This document shows positions 51,238 through 60,900 of a DNA stretch of 64,000 bases, in pieces. The position numbers and the translations under genes are program-made. The notes beneath the pieces were generated by a model. It ran no database searches. It saw only the letters and a list, made by a program, of their open reading frames with translations, and was not told where the DNA came from. This DNA comes from Spirosoma rigui (GTDB lineage Bacteria; Bacteroidota; Bacteroidia; Cytophagales; Spirosomataceae), in contig NZ_CP020105.1 of assembly GCF_002067135.1 (NCBI RefSeq), forward strand, positions 744,001-808,000. The letters are read 5' to 3'. Within the stretch, counting starts at the first letter, position 1, and the number at the start of each line of letters is the position of its first letter.

Positions 51238-52113
51238 ATGAATGCATACGTTTTCCCCGGACAGGGCTCCCAGTTTCGTGGCATGGGCCAGGACTTATAC
51301 CAGCAGTCGGAGCAAGCTCGTCAATTATTCGATCAGGCCAATGATGTGCTGGGTTACGATCTGACCCGTATTATGTTTGAGGGAACAGACGAAGATCTTA
51401 AACAAACGATCTATACGCAACCGGCTGTTTTTCTGCACGGTGTAGTGCTGGCCCTGACAACCGACTCGTTCAAGCCAGACATGGTTGCGGGTCATTCGCT
51501 GGGCGAACTATCGGCCCTGACAGCCGCGGGTGTACTATCCTTCTCCGATGGTCTGCAACTGGCATCGGTACGCGCCACGGCCATGCAACGAGCCTGCGAG
51601 CTGGCACCTTCGAGTATGGCCGCCGTTCTTGGCCTGTCTGATGCCGCCATTGAGGACGTATGTGCGGGCATAACCGAGGAGATCGTCGTACCGGCAAATT
51701 ACAACTGTCCCGGACAGGTGGTCATTTCGGGCAGCGCGGCTGGTCTGCAACTGGCCGAAGAGCGACTCAAAACTGCCGGTGCCAAGCGGGTTGTTCCGCT
51801 GGCTGTAGGGGGTGCTTTTCACTCACCGTTTATGGAGCCCGCCCGGACGGAGTTTGCCGAAGCAGTAGAGCGTATGACGTTTGCCCCGCCCCGTTGTTTC
51901 GTCTACCAGAATGTTGACGCCCAGCCCGCCACGGACCCGGCCCGGATCAAGGCAAATCTGATCGCCCAGCTAACGTCGCCGGTGCGTTGGACCCAGTCAA
52001 TTGAGCGGATGGTAACAGACGGTGCAACCAGCTTCACCGAATGCGGTCCCGGTAAAGTTTTGCAGGGCCTGATCAAGAAAATAAGCCCTTCATCGGCCAT
52101 TGCGGGCTTGTAA
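51238..52113 (+). CDS. fabD: Malonyl-CoA:ACP transacylase
   Basis: A 291-residue cytoplasmic enzyme that moves malonyl groups to acyl carrier protein for fatty acid synthesis. The catalytic serine is in VAGHSLGELSALTAAG, the oxyanion glutamine in FPGQGSQFRGMG, the catalytic histidine in GGAFHSPFM, and a binding arginine in QLASVRATAMQ. Length is normal. The ATG at 51238 is chosen because the family starts directly with the GQGSQ strand. It stands alone, without fabH, acpP or fabF. Confidence 0.96.
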   Translation: MNAYVFPGQGSQFRGMGQDLYQQSEQARQLFDQANDVLGYDLTRIMFEGTDEDLKQTIYTQPAVFLHGVVLALTTDSFKPDMVAGHSLGELSALTAAGVLSFSDGLQLASVRATAMQRACELAPSSMAAVLGLSDAAIEDVCAGITEEIVVPANYNCPGQVVISGSAAGLQLAEERLKTAGAKRVVPLAVGGAFHSPFMEPARTEFAEAVERMTFAPPRCFVYQNVDAQPATDPARIKANLIAQLTSPVRWTQSIERMVTDGATSFTECGPGKVLQGLIKKISPSSAIAGL

Positions 52114-52200
52114 GCGCGAAATTTTCCATTTGCGAGCGCATTGATAATCAACAGAAAGGGAGTTCAAAGCTGGGTCGACCCGTAAAAAAAGTTAGCAGGG

Positions 52201-52233
52201 TTTGGTTTTACAATTACCGATCTGCTATCTTTG
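52201..52233 (+). promoter_or_regulatory. tRNA-Gln promoter
   Basis: TTTG (52201-52204), a 21-base spacer and TATCTTTG (52226-52233), 18 bases before the mature tRNA. The best two-part promoter in the window. Confidence 0.75.
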
Positions 52234-52250
52234 CACTCGCAAATAAAGAA

Positions 52251-52321
52251 AGCCCGATAGTATAAGGGTAGTACGACAGATTTTGGTTCTGTTTGTGGAG
52301 GTTCGAATCCTTCTCGGGCTA
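52251..52321 (+). tRNA. tRNA-Gln (anticodon UUG)
   Basis: A 71-base cloverleaf: acceptor AGCCCGA paired with TCGGGCT at 52314-52320, D arm with GGGTAGTAC, anticodon stem ACAGA/TCTGT around a loop TTTTGGT with anticodon TTG, T arm with GGTTCGAATCC, and discriminator A (CCA not encoded). It reads CAA and, by wobble, CAG codons. It has a good promoter and a terminator at 52324. Confidence 0.95.
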
Positions 52322-52703
52322 CAAAAAAAGCCACTCAGCATATGCCGGGTGGCTTTTTTGTTTTTTTCGTGTGTTTACTGGGTATCCTCTGGGTTGTCTC
52401 TTTAGTAATTTTTTACTATAAATTGATTTTATTTTTTTGCTTATCTTTTAAAATTCACTTCCTTTGTTATAGGCAACCAATAGTGACTTGTTGTAGCCAT
52501 TTTTTCAATAATTATTTTTTGAGTTAGCCACTGTTGGCGCGTGAAACTGTCGCAATTAGAGCAAATAGAAGAGTATGACACCTATTTGTTGTCGGTTGAC
52601 GTTACATTTTATCTTTATTACCAATGTTAGTAAAGTGTGACCTTGATTGCAAATTACAGTCAAACAAGTATAAACTCTTGAATTTAAATAAAGAACGCAT
52701 TCA
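52322..52703. other. Intergenic AT-rich region before TetR gene
   Basis: 382 bases. The first part is the tRNA terminator; the next 150 bases are strongly AT-rich with T runs; the remainder must contain the TetR-gene promoter, which I cannot place. A 61-codon frame at 52342-52527 overlaps the terminator and I do not believe it. Confidence 0.6.
52324..52359 (+). terminator. tRNA-Gln terminator
   Basis: AAAAAAGCCACTC and GGGTGGCTTTTTT form a 13-bp stem (one wobble) followed by a T-rich run. Confidence 0.85.
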
Positions 52704-53381
52704 ATGGAGAAGGACGAAAAAGTAAGACGGAACCGGGCGAAGACTACTCAACGCATCGTTGAAGCGTTAGAGGAAGTCATTGCTGAGCGGGGTCTCGAAG
52801 GCGTGGGTGTAAACCGGGTGGCCGAAAAAGCCAACGTCAGCAAAGTGCTGATCTACCGGTACTTTGGTGGCATGGAAGGATTGCTGGAATACTACGTTAA
52901 AATGGGCAAACTATTTCCGGTCTTCAACCCAGCTGTACTTGACCAAATTCGTCCCTTGCATGAATCAGATGTAGCCCGTATTTGGTATCGTCAGGTTATT
53001 CAAACCTACCGCTACTTCCGCACATTTAAAGCAGCCCGCGAAATCCTTAAAGCCAGCGTCATCGAAAACGATTCGATCGCTGAAACAACGGCCCGCGCGC
53101 AAGATGAAGAAATGACCCGGCTCGTTGAGCAATTATCGTTTGTTAAAGGTGCTGACACACAGGCAATTTCAGCCGTCATCCTCGGCGCAATGACTTATCT
53201 GACTATAATGGCCCAAAACGACCGCACAATGATCAGCATTGATCTGCGGAGCGAAGAAGGCTGGAAACGTATCGAAAACGCGGTGAAAGCCATTTACATT
53301 GCTCTCAACCGTATGGCCATTCAATCGAAGGAAGTTAACCTAGAACTGCAATCTGTTCAACTGCCCGTCGCGCAGTGGTAA
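52704..53381 (+). CDS. TetR/AcrR-family transcriptional regulator
   Basis: A 225-residue repressor-like protein. The N-terminal helix-turn-helix is clear: TTQRIVEALEEVIAERGLEG then VNRVAEKANVSKVLIYRYFG (about residues 14-58). The C-terminal ligand domain has no recognised specificity. No efflux pump or enzyme gene is adjacent on this side, and the next gene is convergent across a strong terminator. Targets are unknown. Confidence 0.9.
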   Translation: MEKDEKVRRNRAKTTQRIVEALEEVIAERGLEGVGVNRVAEKANVSKVLIYRYFGGMEGLLEYYVKMGKLFPVFNPAVLDQIRPLHESDVARIWYRQVIQTYRYFRTFKAAREILKASVIENDSIAETTARAQDEEMTRLVEQLSFVKGADTQAISAVILGAMTYLTIMAQNDRTMISIDLRSEEGWKRIENAVKAIYIALNRMAIQSKEVNLELQSVQLPVAQW

Positions 53382-53394
53382 TGCATAGAGGACT

Positions 53395-53439
53395 ACGCAA
53401 AAAGAGCCGCTGGTTTTAAACCAGCGGCTCTTTTTGCGT
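53395..53439. terminator. Bidirectional terminator, TetR gene and GH65 gene
   Basis: A near-perfect stem of about 21 bp (ACGCAAAAAGAGCCGCTGG and its complement) with AT loop and T-rich ends on both strands, between convergent genes. Confidence 0.9.
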
Positions 53440-53450
53440 TAACCCGGTGT

Positions 53451-55496
53451 TTACCGAACCTGAATAGTTTTCAGTTCAGGGCCCACTCCTTTCATGGTCA
53501 GTGATTTCCACTTTTTGGGTAACTTGGTCTTCAACTGCGTAATACCGCTGTCGTTAATCTCCAGCCCACCAAATCCATTCAGCACGGCCTGTAACATGCC
53601 GCCCGCACCCGTAGCAAAGTACGGGTTCGTTCCCCCCGCCGTTTCGGCCAGCACACCAAACGGCGGTACCTCGTTCGGTTTATAGCTCTTGATAAACCAC
53701 GTGTAAGCTTTGTCGGTTTCGCCCAGGCGCGCGTTGAGCGTCGACAGGGCCGACCAGCCCATTGCAGGGCCCTCCGGCGAGTACTTGGGCTCGTAGTAAG
53801 TCAGGTCTTTTCGGATGGCTGCTTCACCGGTGATAATGTTGAGCGGAAAAGCCAGCAGGTTGACGTCGGCCTGCTTTATCATTACGCCCGAGTAGGTTCG
53901 GTTTTCTTTCGTCGTACCATCGGGAAATTTAAGAATCGGAATGTTATCTGCCACCAGTTTCCAGTCAGGATTGGGTGTCAGCCCCAGTTCGCGGGCCGCC
54001 TGGCTGGCATAGTTCAGCGATGTTTTGGCCATACCGTTCGTAAACGCATTATCGTCGATATTTTCCTGCCATTCGTTGGCACCGATAACGTTGTTGATGT
54101 GGTAGCTGCCCGGTCCTTCGCGTTCAACCCGGCTGGCCCAGAAATCGGCAACTTCCTTGAGCATGGGATAACCCCGCGTCCGCAACCACTCTTTGTCTTT
54201 TGTTACCTGGTAGTATTTCCAGAAGGCCCAGCCCACGCATCCCGTGATATGGTGTTGGAAAGGACCCGTCAACGCCCAGACGGGCGTAGCTTCCTGCCCG
54301 TCGGCATCCGACTCCCACGGAAACATGACCCCTGCGTAGCCGTGACTAAAGGCGTTTTGTTTGGCCATAGCCATGCGTTCAAAGCGGTATTCGAGGATGG
54401 ACCGGGCAATTTCGGGCTTGAGCATCAGGATTGGCGGGTACATCCAGAGCTCGGTGTCCCAAAAGACGTGTCCATTGTAGCCCAGACCCGACAGGCCCAT
54501 GGGCGACAGGCTGTAGCCCGTACCTTCCCGCACGAATGAATACAGGTGATAGAGCGCCGACCGCACGGCGCGCTGGGCATCAGGATCGCCGTCAATGACG
54601 ATGTCACTACGCCAGAGCTTTGCCCACTCGGCATTGTGGCGCATTAACAGTCGCTCCGTGCGTTCGAGAGCAGCAAAGATGGTCAATCGCTCGGCTTCGT
54701 TATGCGGGTCGGCCGTGTGAGCCGTCGACGAAACCGACCCAACTACACTGAATTTATACGTCTCACCCGCTTTTAGTTTCTTTTTAAACTTGGCCAGGTG
54801 CATATTATAATCCCAGTCTTCGTGGATCACGTCAGGTTCCTGTCCGTGCGGCTCGTTGAAAATAAAGCTGTTGGATGCCGCCACGGTATGCTTACCTGAT
54901 GGACTTTTAGCGACCGATGTCAGCAAGCGGATGGTTACGTGCTCCCGATCGATCTCGGCGTAAAAATTCTTTACTTCTTTCAGGTTTTCCGGCGTTTCAA
55001 TAACGCTCATCGGTATGATTTCGCAGTCTTTTTTGGCGGTGATTTCCACCATTGTCAACGCGGTATAGGGTAAATGCCGCAGCGCCATTACCTGCTGCTG
55101 AACACTCACTTTGTCCTGATAATCGAACGTAGTGGTCAGCATCGCTTTTTGCATGTCGAGCGTTTGCCGGTAATTGTTGATGGATTTGGGACCAATCCGC
55201 TGTCCGTCGACATCGAGGTTCATGTTCACAAAGTTGAACACCTTCAGAATGTTGGACACACGACCCCGGCCGTAGGTATCGAAGGCGCCATTGAGCACAA
55301 CGTCTTTTACCTTCATCGGCTCCGGCGACGACACCAGCCCAATCAAACCGTTTGCCACCGTAATGCCGTAGTAATTGGCGGGATCAATTGTTTGCCCAAC
55401 AATCTGCCAATCGGCGTTGGGAGCCTGGGCCTGGCTCGCACCCGGTAAGCAGGACATCAGCCATAGCAGGCAATAGAAAAGAAAATTTTGTCTCAT
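53451..55496 (-). CDS. Secreted GH65 glycoside hydrolase
   Basis: A 681-residue exported protein: signal peptide (about 1-24), N-terminal beta-sandwich (about 27-270), linker helices, and an (alpha/alpha)6 barrel (about 300-640). GH65 motifs are GHVFWDTELWMYP (342-354) and GANEWQENIDDNAFTN (472-487); E475 corresponds to the general acid. MFPWESDADGQEATP (391-405) is typical of the hydrolase members. The family includes trehalose, maltose and kojibiose phosphorylases; a signal peptide favours a periplasmic hydrolase, and a kojibiose hydrolase is known from Flavobacterium. The substrate here is not proven. The ATG at 55496 gives the signal peptide. Confidence 0.88.
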   Translation of the reverse strand: MRQNFLFYCLLWLMSCLPGASQAQAPNADWQIVGQTIDPANYYGITVANGLIGLVSSPEPMKVKDVVLNGAFDTYGRGRVSNILKVFNFVNMNLDVDGQRIGPKSINNYRQTLDMQKAMLTTTFDYQDKVSVQQQVMALRHLPYTALTMVEITAKKDCEIIPMSVIETPENLKEVKNFYAEIDREHVTIRLLTSVAKSPSGKHTVAASNSFIFNEPHGQEPDVIHEDWDYNMHLAKFKKKLKAGETYKFSVVGSVSSTAHTADPHNEAERLTIFAALERTERLLMRHNAEWAKLWRSDIVIDGDPDAQRAVRSALYHLYSFVREGTGYSLSPMGLSGLGYNGHVFWDTELWMYPPILMLKPEIARSILEYRFERMAMAKQNAFSHGYAGVMFPWESDADGQEATPVWALTGPFQHHITGCVGWAFWKYYQVTKDKEWLRTRGYPMLKEVADFWASRVEREGPGSYHINNVIGANEWQENIDDNAFTNGMAKTSLNYASQAARELGLTPNPDWKLVADNIPILKFPDGTTKENRTYSGVMIKQADVNLLAFPLNIITGEAAIRKDLTYYEPKYSPEGPAMGWSALSTLNARLGETDKAYTWFIKSYKPNEVPPFGVLAETAGGTNPYFATGAGGMLQAVLNGFGGLEINDSGITQLKTKLPKKWKSLTMKGVGPELKTIQVR

Positions 55497-55571
55497 GGGT
55501 GTACTTAAGATGAAATAAAGCATAAAAATAATTCTATTTCATCTCATTCTTCCTTCAGCAGTCTATCTTCC

Positions 55572-56291
55572 TTATTCAGGATTGTACGTTAGCTGAAGAA
55601 CCAGTGCCTGAGCCCCGTCCTGGTTGGCCCGCTGCCAGCCCACAGATAATGGAAAATGCTTCAAAGCGTACACCTCCACCCCCACGATGAGCTGTCCCAT
55701 GCTGTGCTGACCCGATATCCAGTCGCCCAGCAGATGAACTTTCTGGTAGAAGATACCGGCATCGAAACCAGCCTGATAGCCAGATCTGCGCCCTTCGCCG
55801 GCATACCGCGAGTTGGCGGTGTAGACGCCCATCGACCAGTTATAGTGCTCGTCGTGGACCGATCCGGCTACATGAGCGTATACATACCCCACCAGTCGAC
55901 TGGTCGTTCGGGGGGTGAGGTTCATACCGCCCTGCCCGCCGATGGCGACTTCAATATTTTTTGTAATATCGAAGGCTTTCTGACTATTCAGAAGTAACAG
56001 AGGCCCGTAAGCCTCCTGAACCGTTGAGTCGTTCAGCGTGAACCGGCGTTCCGAGGGCAGGTAATCGAGGTTGTATACGTTTAGTCCAATTTCCCACTCA
56101 CGGCCCAGTCCGTAGTTGACCGTTGTACCCGACCGAAACGACTCGCCAAAGCTGACCTGCTGCTGAACTGAAACCTTGTGTTTTTCGACAATATCAGATG
56201 AGGGGACGTTAAAGTAGGTTTGCTGCGCCTGAACCTGATATACGGTCAGACAACTGCCCAGGAGGGCAGTCAGAACATAAAGAATTTTCAT
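55572..56291 (-). CDS. Secreted barrel-like protein of unknown function
   Basis: A 239-residue protein with a signal peptide (MKILYVLTALLGSCLTVYQVQAQ) and alternating strands typical of an outer membrane barrel (KVSVQQQVSFGES, REWEIGLNVYNLDYL, GGQGGMNLTPR, AQALVLQLTYN). It ends in NPE rather than an aromatic residue, so barrel assembly is not certain. It is 75 bases upstream of the GH65 gene on the same strand and probably in one transcript with it. I do not recognise the family. Confidence 0.72.
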   Translation of the reverse strand: MKILYVLTALLGSCLTVYQVQAQQTYFNVPSSDIVEKHKVSVQQQVSFGESFRSGTTVNYGLGREWEIGLNVYNLDYLPSERRFTLNDSTVQEAYGPLLLLNSQKAFDITKNIEVAIGGQGGMNLTPRTTSRLVGYVYAHVAGSVHDEHYNWSMGVYTANSRYAGEGRRSGYQAGFDAGIFYQKVHLLGDWISGQHSMGQLIVGVEVYALKHFPLSVGWQRANQDGAQALVLQLTYNPE

Positions 56292-56425
56292 AGCGTAGTT
56301 GAGGTACGATGTTGATTGCTCCAGGAATCGCCTGCTTGGCGCTCAGGGCTATCAGTACAACTGCCGCCCGCTCATCTGGGTTGAGATACTGATAATGCGG
56401 TCAGCCTGGCACCCGCTCAGGTCAT

Positions 56426-56454
56426 AAAAAACGCCCGGTTCAGACCGGGCGTTT
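56426..56454 (-). terminator. Terminator of haloperoxidase gene
   Basis: An 11-bp stem AAACGCCCGGT and its complement with a TCAG loop; on the minus strand it is followed by TTTTTTA. Confidence 0.85.
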
Positions 56455-56478
56455 CAACTTACGTATTCTATAAATGGC

Positions 56479-57834
56479 TCAGCGGGTGGCCACGGTTGGC
56501 TTACGGGTCCGGACTTTCTGGATCACCCACTGCCCTACTTTTTCACCTTCTACCTGTCCATTCGTCATTGCCGAACGGTAGTGGATACCCCCGTACAGCC
56601 GGCTGATAGATGCTTCGTCGGCCGCTTCCCGGAACGATTTGAACGACCGGACACCATGCCCGAATTTAAACTCCGTCGAATCGGTAAAAGCAACATTATC
56701 GCCCATAAGGTTCGTTAACACCGTAGCAGCCGCCGTCGAGATGACGCTGTGTCCACTCGGATACTCCGGGAAAGGCGGTGTTTGCAGAAAAGGCGTCCAC
56801 TGGGGATCGATGTGCTTATTGATAACCGTTTCAGGACGCACTGTGTTGGTACGGTATTTTTCGTCCCAGCACGAGATGAATCCATCGGTCAGCGCAAACG
56901 ATGTTAAGGCGTAGGCTTCTACCAACGGCATCAGGGTTAATTTTTTTTGCCGGGCAACGGTTTGTGCGATAGCCAGCCAATGACCACCGGGCGTCATTTT
57001 TTTGGAGGCAAACATGACGTGCCCCGCTACGTTCATGACAAACGCATTATCGTCCCAGAAATAGGCAATATCCTGTTGCTGCTTGCTCAACTGCTTTCCT
57101 GTCTCATAAACCTCCTGCAATTCTTTCTGGTAAGGACTGCCTTTGGTGAGCGTATACGGGTAAGGACGGGGAGGCATGAACTGGTTGCAGGTATCCATAG
57201 CCCAGCAGCGCAGCTTGTTCCATTGCGGTTCAGCCGCGTCCATATATGCCGGGGGTGTAGGCACCCACGTTCCGTCGGCGTTGGTAACAGTATGTTTGAA
57301 GCCGCGGGTTTGTTTGTAATTGTCTTTGGCCGCGTAGTCGAGAACGTGTTTGGCAACGGCTTCGCCATAAGCCATAGAACGGTCATAAACTTCATCGGGA
57401 ACACCGTCTTTCTTGTACTGCTCGTAGAACGGCTTCTCAAACTCGTCGTAGAACTCAGCCGAGAACGTCAGCGCACGGGCAACGGTCAGAAAGGCGCGGG
57501 CGCTGGCCAGTGGAAAACAGTAGTCTTTCCCTGCTTCGGGCTGCGGTCCGGTCTGAAATCGCTTGAGTTTACTACCCAGCGACTCATAGTTGGGATCGAA
57601 GGGCGTGAGGGCTTCATAACCAGCCAAGTTTGCGTAGGCATAGATCCGGCTGGCAACCGGGGGCGAAAAAATGTCGTGGATAACGACCTGAGTAAGTTTG
57701 TTCAGGGCTGCGTTGTAATACTCAGGGTTGGCCGCTTTCGCATTATATTCAGCGGGGGTAGCGGGCTTCTGACAACCAGCAAAGCCGAGCGTAAGCAGGA
57801 CCAGCAGACAGCCATAGCGAACCAATGCATTCAT
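56479..57834 (-). CDS. Vanadate-binding haloperoxidase/PAP2-superfamily lipoprotein
   Basis: A 451-residue lipoprotein (lipobox LGFAGC, Cys 21). All three vanadate/phosphate-binding motifs are present: KYRTNTVRP (326-334), PSGH (359-362) and SRLYGGIHY (411-419). These are shared by vanadium haloperoxidases and bacterial acid phosphatases, so reaction type cannot be decided from motifs; the residues around the motif histidines that set halide use are not diagnostic here. It sits on the outer leaflet of the periplasm or outer membrane surface, as lipoproteins of this group do. It is on the same strand as the FG-GAP genes upstream. Confidence 0.9.
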   Translation of the reverse strand: MNALVRYGCLLVLLTLGFAGCQKPATPAEYNAKAANPEYYNAALNKLTQVVIHDIFSPPVASRIYAYANLAGYEALTPFDPNYESLGSKLKRFQTGPQPEAGKDYCFPLASARAFLTVARALTFSAEFYDEFEKPFYEQYKKDGVPDEVYDRSMAYGEAVAKHVLDYAAKDNYKQTRGFKHTVTNADGTWVPTPPAYMDAAEPQWNKLRCWAMDTCNQFMPPRPYPYTLTKGSPYQKELQEVYETGKQLSKQQQDIAYFWDDNAFVMNVAGHVMFASKKMTPGGHWLAIAQTVARQKKLTLMPLVEAYALTSFALTDGFISCWDEKYRTNTVRPETVINKHIDPQWTPFLQTPPFPEYPSGHSVISTAAATVLTNLMGDNVAFTDSTEFKFGHGVRSFKSFREAADEASISRLYGGIHYRSAMTNGQVEGEKVGQWVIQKVRTRKPTVATR

Positions 57835-57942
57835 ACGATTAAAGACAAGTTATACTGAAATTCCGACCCTGGATACGTACAGGCCGCGCTTACAAAATTA
57901 ACGGAAATTATCGGACAAAACGAAGACATCCCCTGATTGCGT

Positions 57943-60900
57943 TCACTTTACCGGTTTAAAAATCTGGGCGCCGGCTCCATTCCGGGCAACCACAATAAGC
58001 GGCCCCGGCGCTGTCTGCACTACCCGGATATCCCGGACTTCCCCCGTAAGCAGCAATCCGGCATCAACGCCCGATTCAGCCGCAAACGAGCCATGCCCAT
58101 CGTTGCGTAAAACCAGCCCGTAACTGGCATCGTAACGACCCTGGTAGGTGCTCGATCCGTAGAAGTTGCCCCCCGCCAGCACATCCAGGTCCCCATCGTG
58201 GTCAACATCGTAGGGACATAAGGCAAATAACTTCGATACCTGCGCCAGCATGGGCAGGGTGTGTACCACAAACGTTGGTTCGCCCTTGGACTCCGTCCGG
58301 TTCTCCAGGTATATCGACGCAAACTGATTGACGATCAACTCGTCGGCCCCACTCAGCTCGCTGGTTGTCAGCACGTCAGAGACGGGTTTTCCGGCAAATG
58401 ACCCGTAGTTGGTAAACCGCTTGTTGATGATGCCGGGCATCTGCTTGCCTAATTCATCTTTCGTACCCAGCGGAAACCACTCCTCGCGGCCGTTGGCGTC
58501 GATTCGGTTATAGGCAATAACCTGTTCGACCGACTGGTTATTGTCGACATCCTTAACCCACATGCGCAACTGGGCAACAGGTTCGCCAGCACCCGCCGTT
58601 ACCGAGGCCGGCAGCTTTCGTAATTTGGTATTGGTACCGATATTGGCAGCCATTAAATCGAGGTCGCCGTCGTGGTCGAAGTCGGCCGTAATAATCCGCT
58701 GGTAGAATCCGTTTAGGGGTGTTTTCGCTTTGGTGATAGTCTCCGCTTCACTAAACCGGCCTTTCTCGTTGGTAAAAATCCGTATCGGCATCCAGTCGCC
58801 GGTCAGGATAAGATCGAGGTCTTTGTCGCCATCATAATCAGCCCAGACGGCATCCGTAACCAGTCCGGCCCGGCGCAGAACTGCGGCCCGCTGGTCGGTC
58901 TGGTCAGTAAATGTTCCCTTGCCATCGTTGATCAGCAGGTACGATACGGGCGATTTTCCGTAAGCGAATCCAACAACCCGCCCCCCACAAATAAGTCCAG
59001 GTCACCGTCCTGATCGATGTCGCAGGGACGCACGCAGCTTTTGGTATCATACATAGGCGGCAGGGCATTGGCCGAGCGGCTGAAATTCCCCCGTCCGTCG
59101 TTCAGATAGAGCCGGTCGAGCTGCTCCGGCATCGTACCGTAAAATTCGTTACCTCCCGAAACCACGTACAGATCGAGGTCCTTATCCCCGTCGGCGTCAA
59201 AGAACACAGCATCCACATCTTCCTGAATGGCATCGCGCACTAAAGCGGGTTGCCCGGATGGCACGAATCGCCCATCGAGCTGCTGAATCAGCAGGCTACC
59301 CGCCTGGTCGCGCGCGCCACCCGCATACACATCGTCCAGCCCGTCGCCATTCACATCACCCACGGCCAGCCTCGGACCTTCGGTAGATATTTTGAAAGGC
59401 ATCAACGACTCCCGCGTGAAGTCGTAGTAGTATTTGTTTTCCTGATGGGTATACGGAAACACCGTTGTGTCAGTCACCGCCGTGACAATCGGCTTGCCGG
59501 CCCTGGCCATGTAGCGGTAGTCCCTGCCATCGAGCCGGGCATCGGTCTGGCGAAGTGTCAGGGTCTGGTTGGCCTTGACATTCGTACGGATTTCCATACG
59601 CTGATCGGGCCAGATGACAATAAGCGAATCGACCGCAGCCCGTTTCCCCAGCCCGAATAACAGTTCCGGCGCTACCGCTGATTCAAACCCCCGGGTGGGC
59701 ATTAGCTGTTGCAACTGGAGTGAATCAGCCCCGTATCGGACGATTACTTTGGCACCTATTCCAAACGTATTCAGCCCATCGCCATTGAGCTGTACGGTCA
59801 GATGACGGTTTTCGGGAAAGAGGCTATTCGCGTCATTTCGGTACAATCCGGCCGGGTCATCGATATTGTTCGTGATCAGGTCAAGGTCGCCGTCATTATC
59901 CAGATCGGCGTAGACTGCTCCGCAGGAGTACGTCGGTGCTTCAAATCCCCAGCTCAGTGATTTATCCTCGAACTGCAGATCCGGCCTGCCCCGGTAGAGA
60001 TAGTTATGAACCTTTCCTTCGGGCATTTGCGCAATAGCGTCGGCATCCTGCTGCCGGCCGCCGTACGACGAACGCTGGTCGGATATGTATTTGACGTAGT
60101 CGAGGTTATTGGGCCGACGAACGATACCGTTTGCAATGAACAGGTCTTTGATCCCATCCTTGTCATAGTCAGCCAGCAGGGGTGACCAGCTCCAGTCAGT
60201 AGCCGCTACGCCCGCCAGTAAGCCAACGTCCATAAACTTCCTACCCGACTGGCTAAGCTGCAAACAGTTGCGGCTATACTGGTCCATATAGCCATATGTC
60301 AGCTTGTACCGGTAAATATCGAGCGGGTCTTCGCCCTGCGATGACTTTTCAACGACTTCCTCCGCCGGATACATGTCGAGCGTCATCACATCAGGGTAGC
60401 CATCGTTGTTGACATCGGCGATGTCGCTGCCCATCGAGAATCGGCTTGTATGGCCAAAGGCCTGCCGGATGCTCTCGACAAAGCCCCCTTTGTGGTCATT
60501 GACGTAGTAGTAGTCGTCTTCGTGGAAGTCGTTCGATACATACAGGTCCTCCCAGCCATCGTTATTCAGATCGGCCACCGAAATACCGAGTCCGTAGCCC
60601 ATAGACGCCCCGTAAATACCCGCTCGCGCCGACACGTCGACGAAAAGAGGAAGAGACGAGGAAGATGTAACCTGGCTCACCGGCACATTTCCTCTGCCCT
60701 TTATGCCCCGCTCCACGCTCATATTCCGGAACAGGTAATCGCCTGATTCAGCATTTCGGTTATTGCGGGTCGCTACGTTGTCGAAGCTACGGGATGTATG
60801 GACGGCGTGGTTGAGCAGAAAACAGTCTAGGTCACCATCGTGATCATAGTCAAAAAAAGCAGCCTGGGTCGAGAAACCGGAGAAGGCCAGTCCATATTCA

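Noticed and set aside
52342..52527. 61-codon open frame rich in F, L and I after the tRNA
   Set aside because: It begins inside the tRNA terminator, its residues are those expected of AT-rich noncoding DNA, and there is no promoter or start context.
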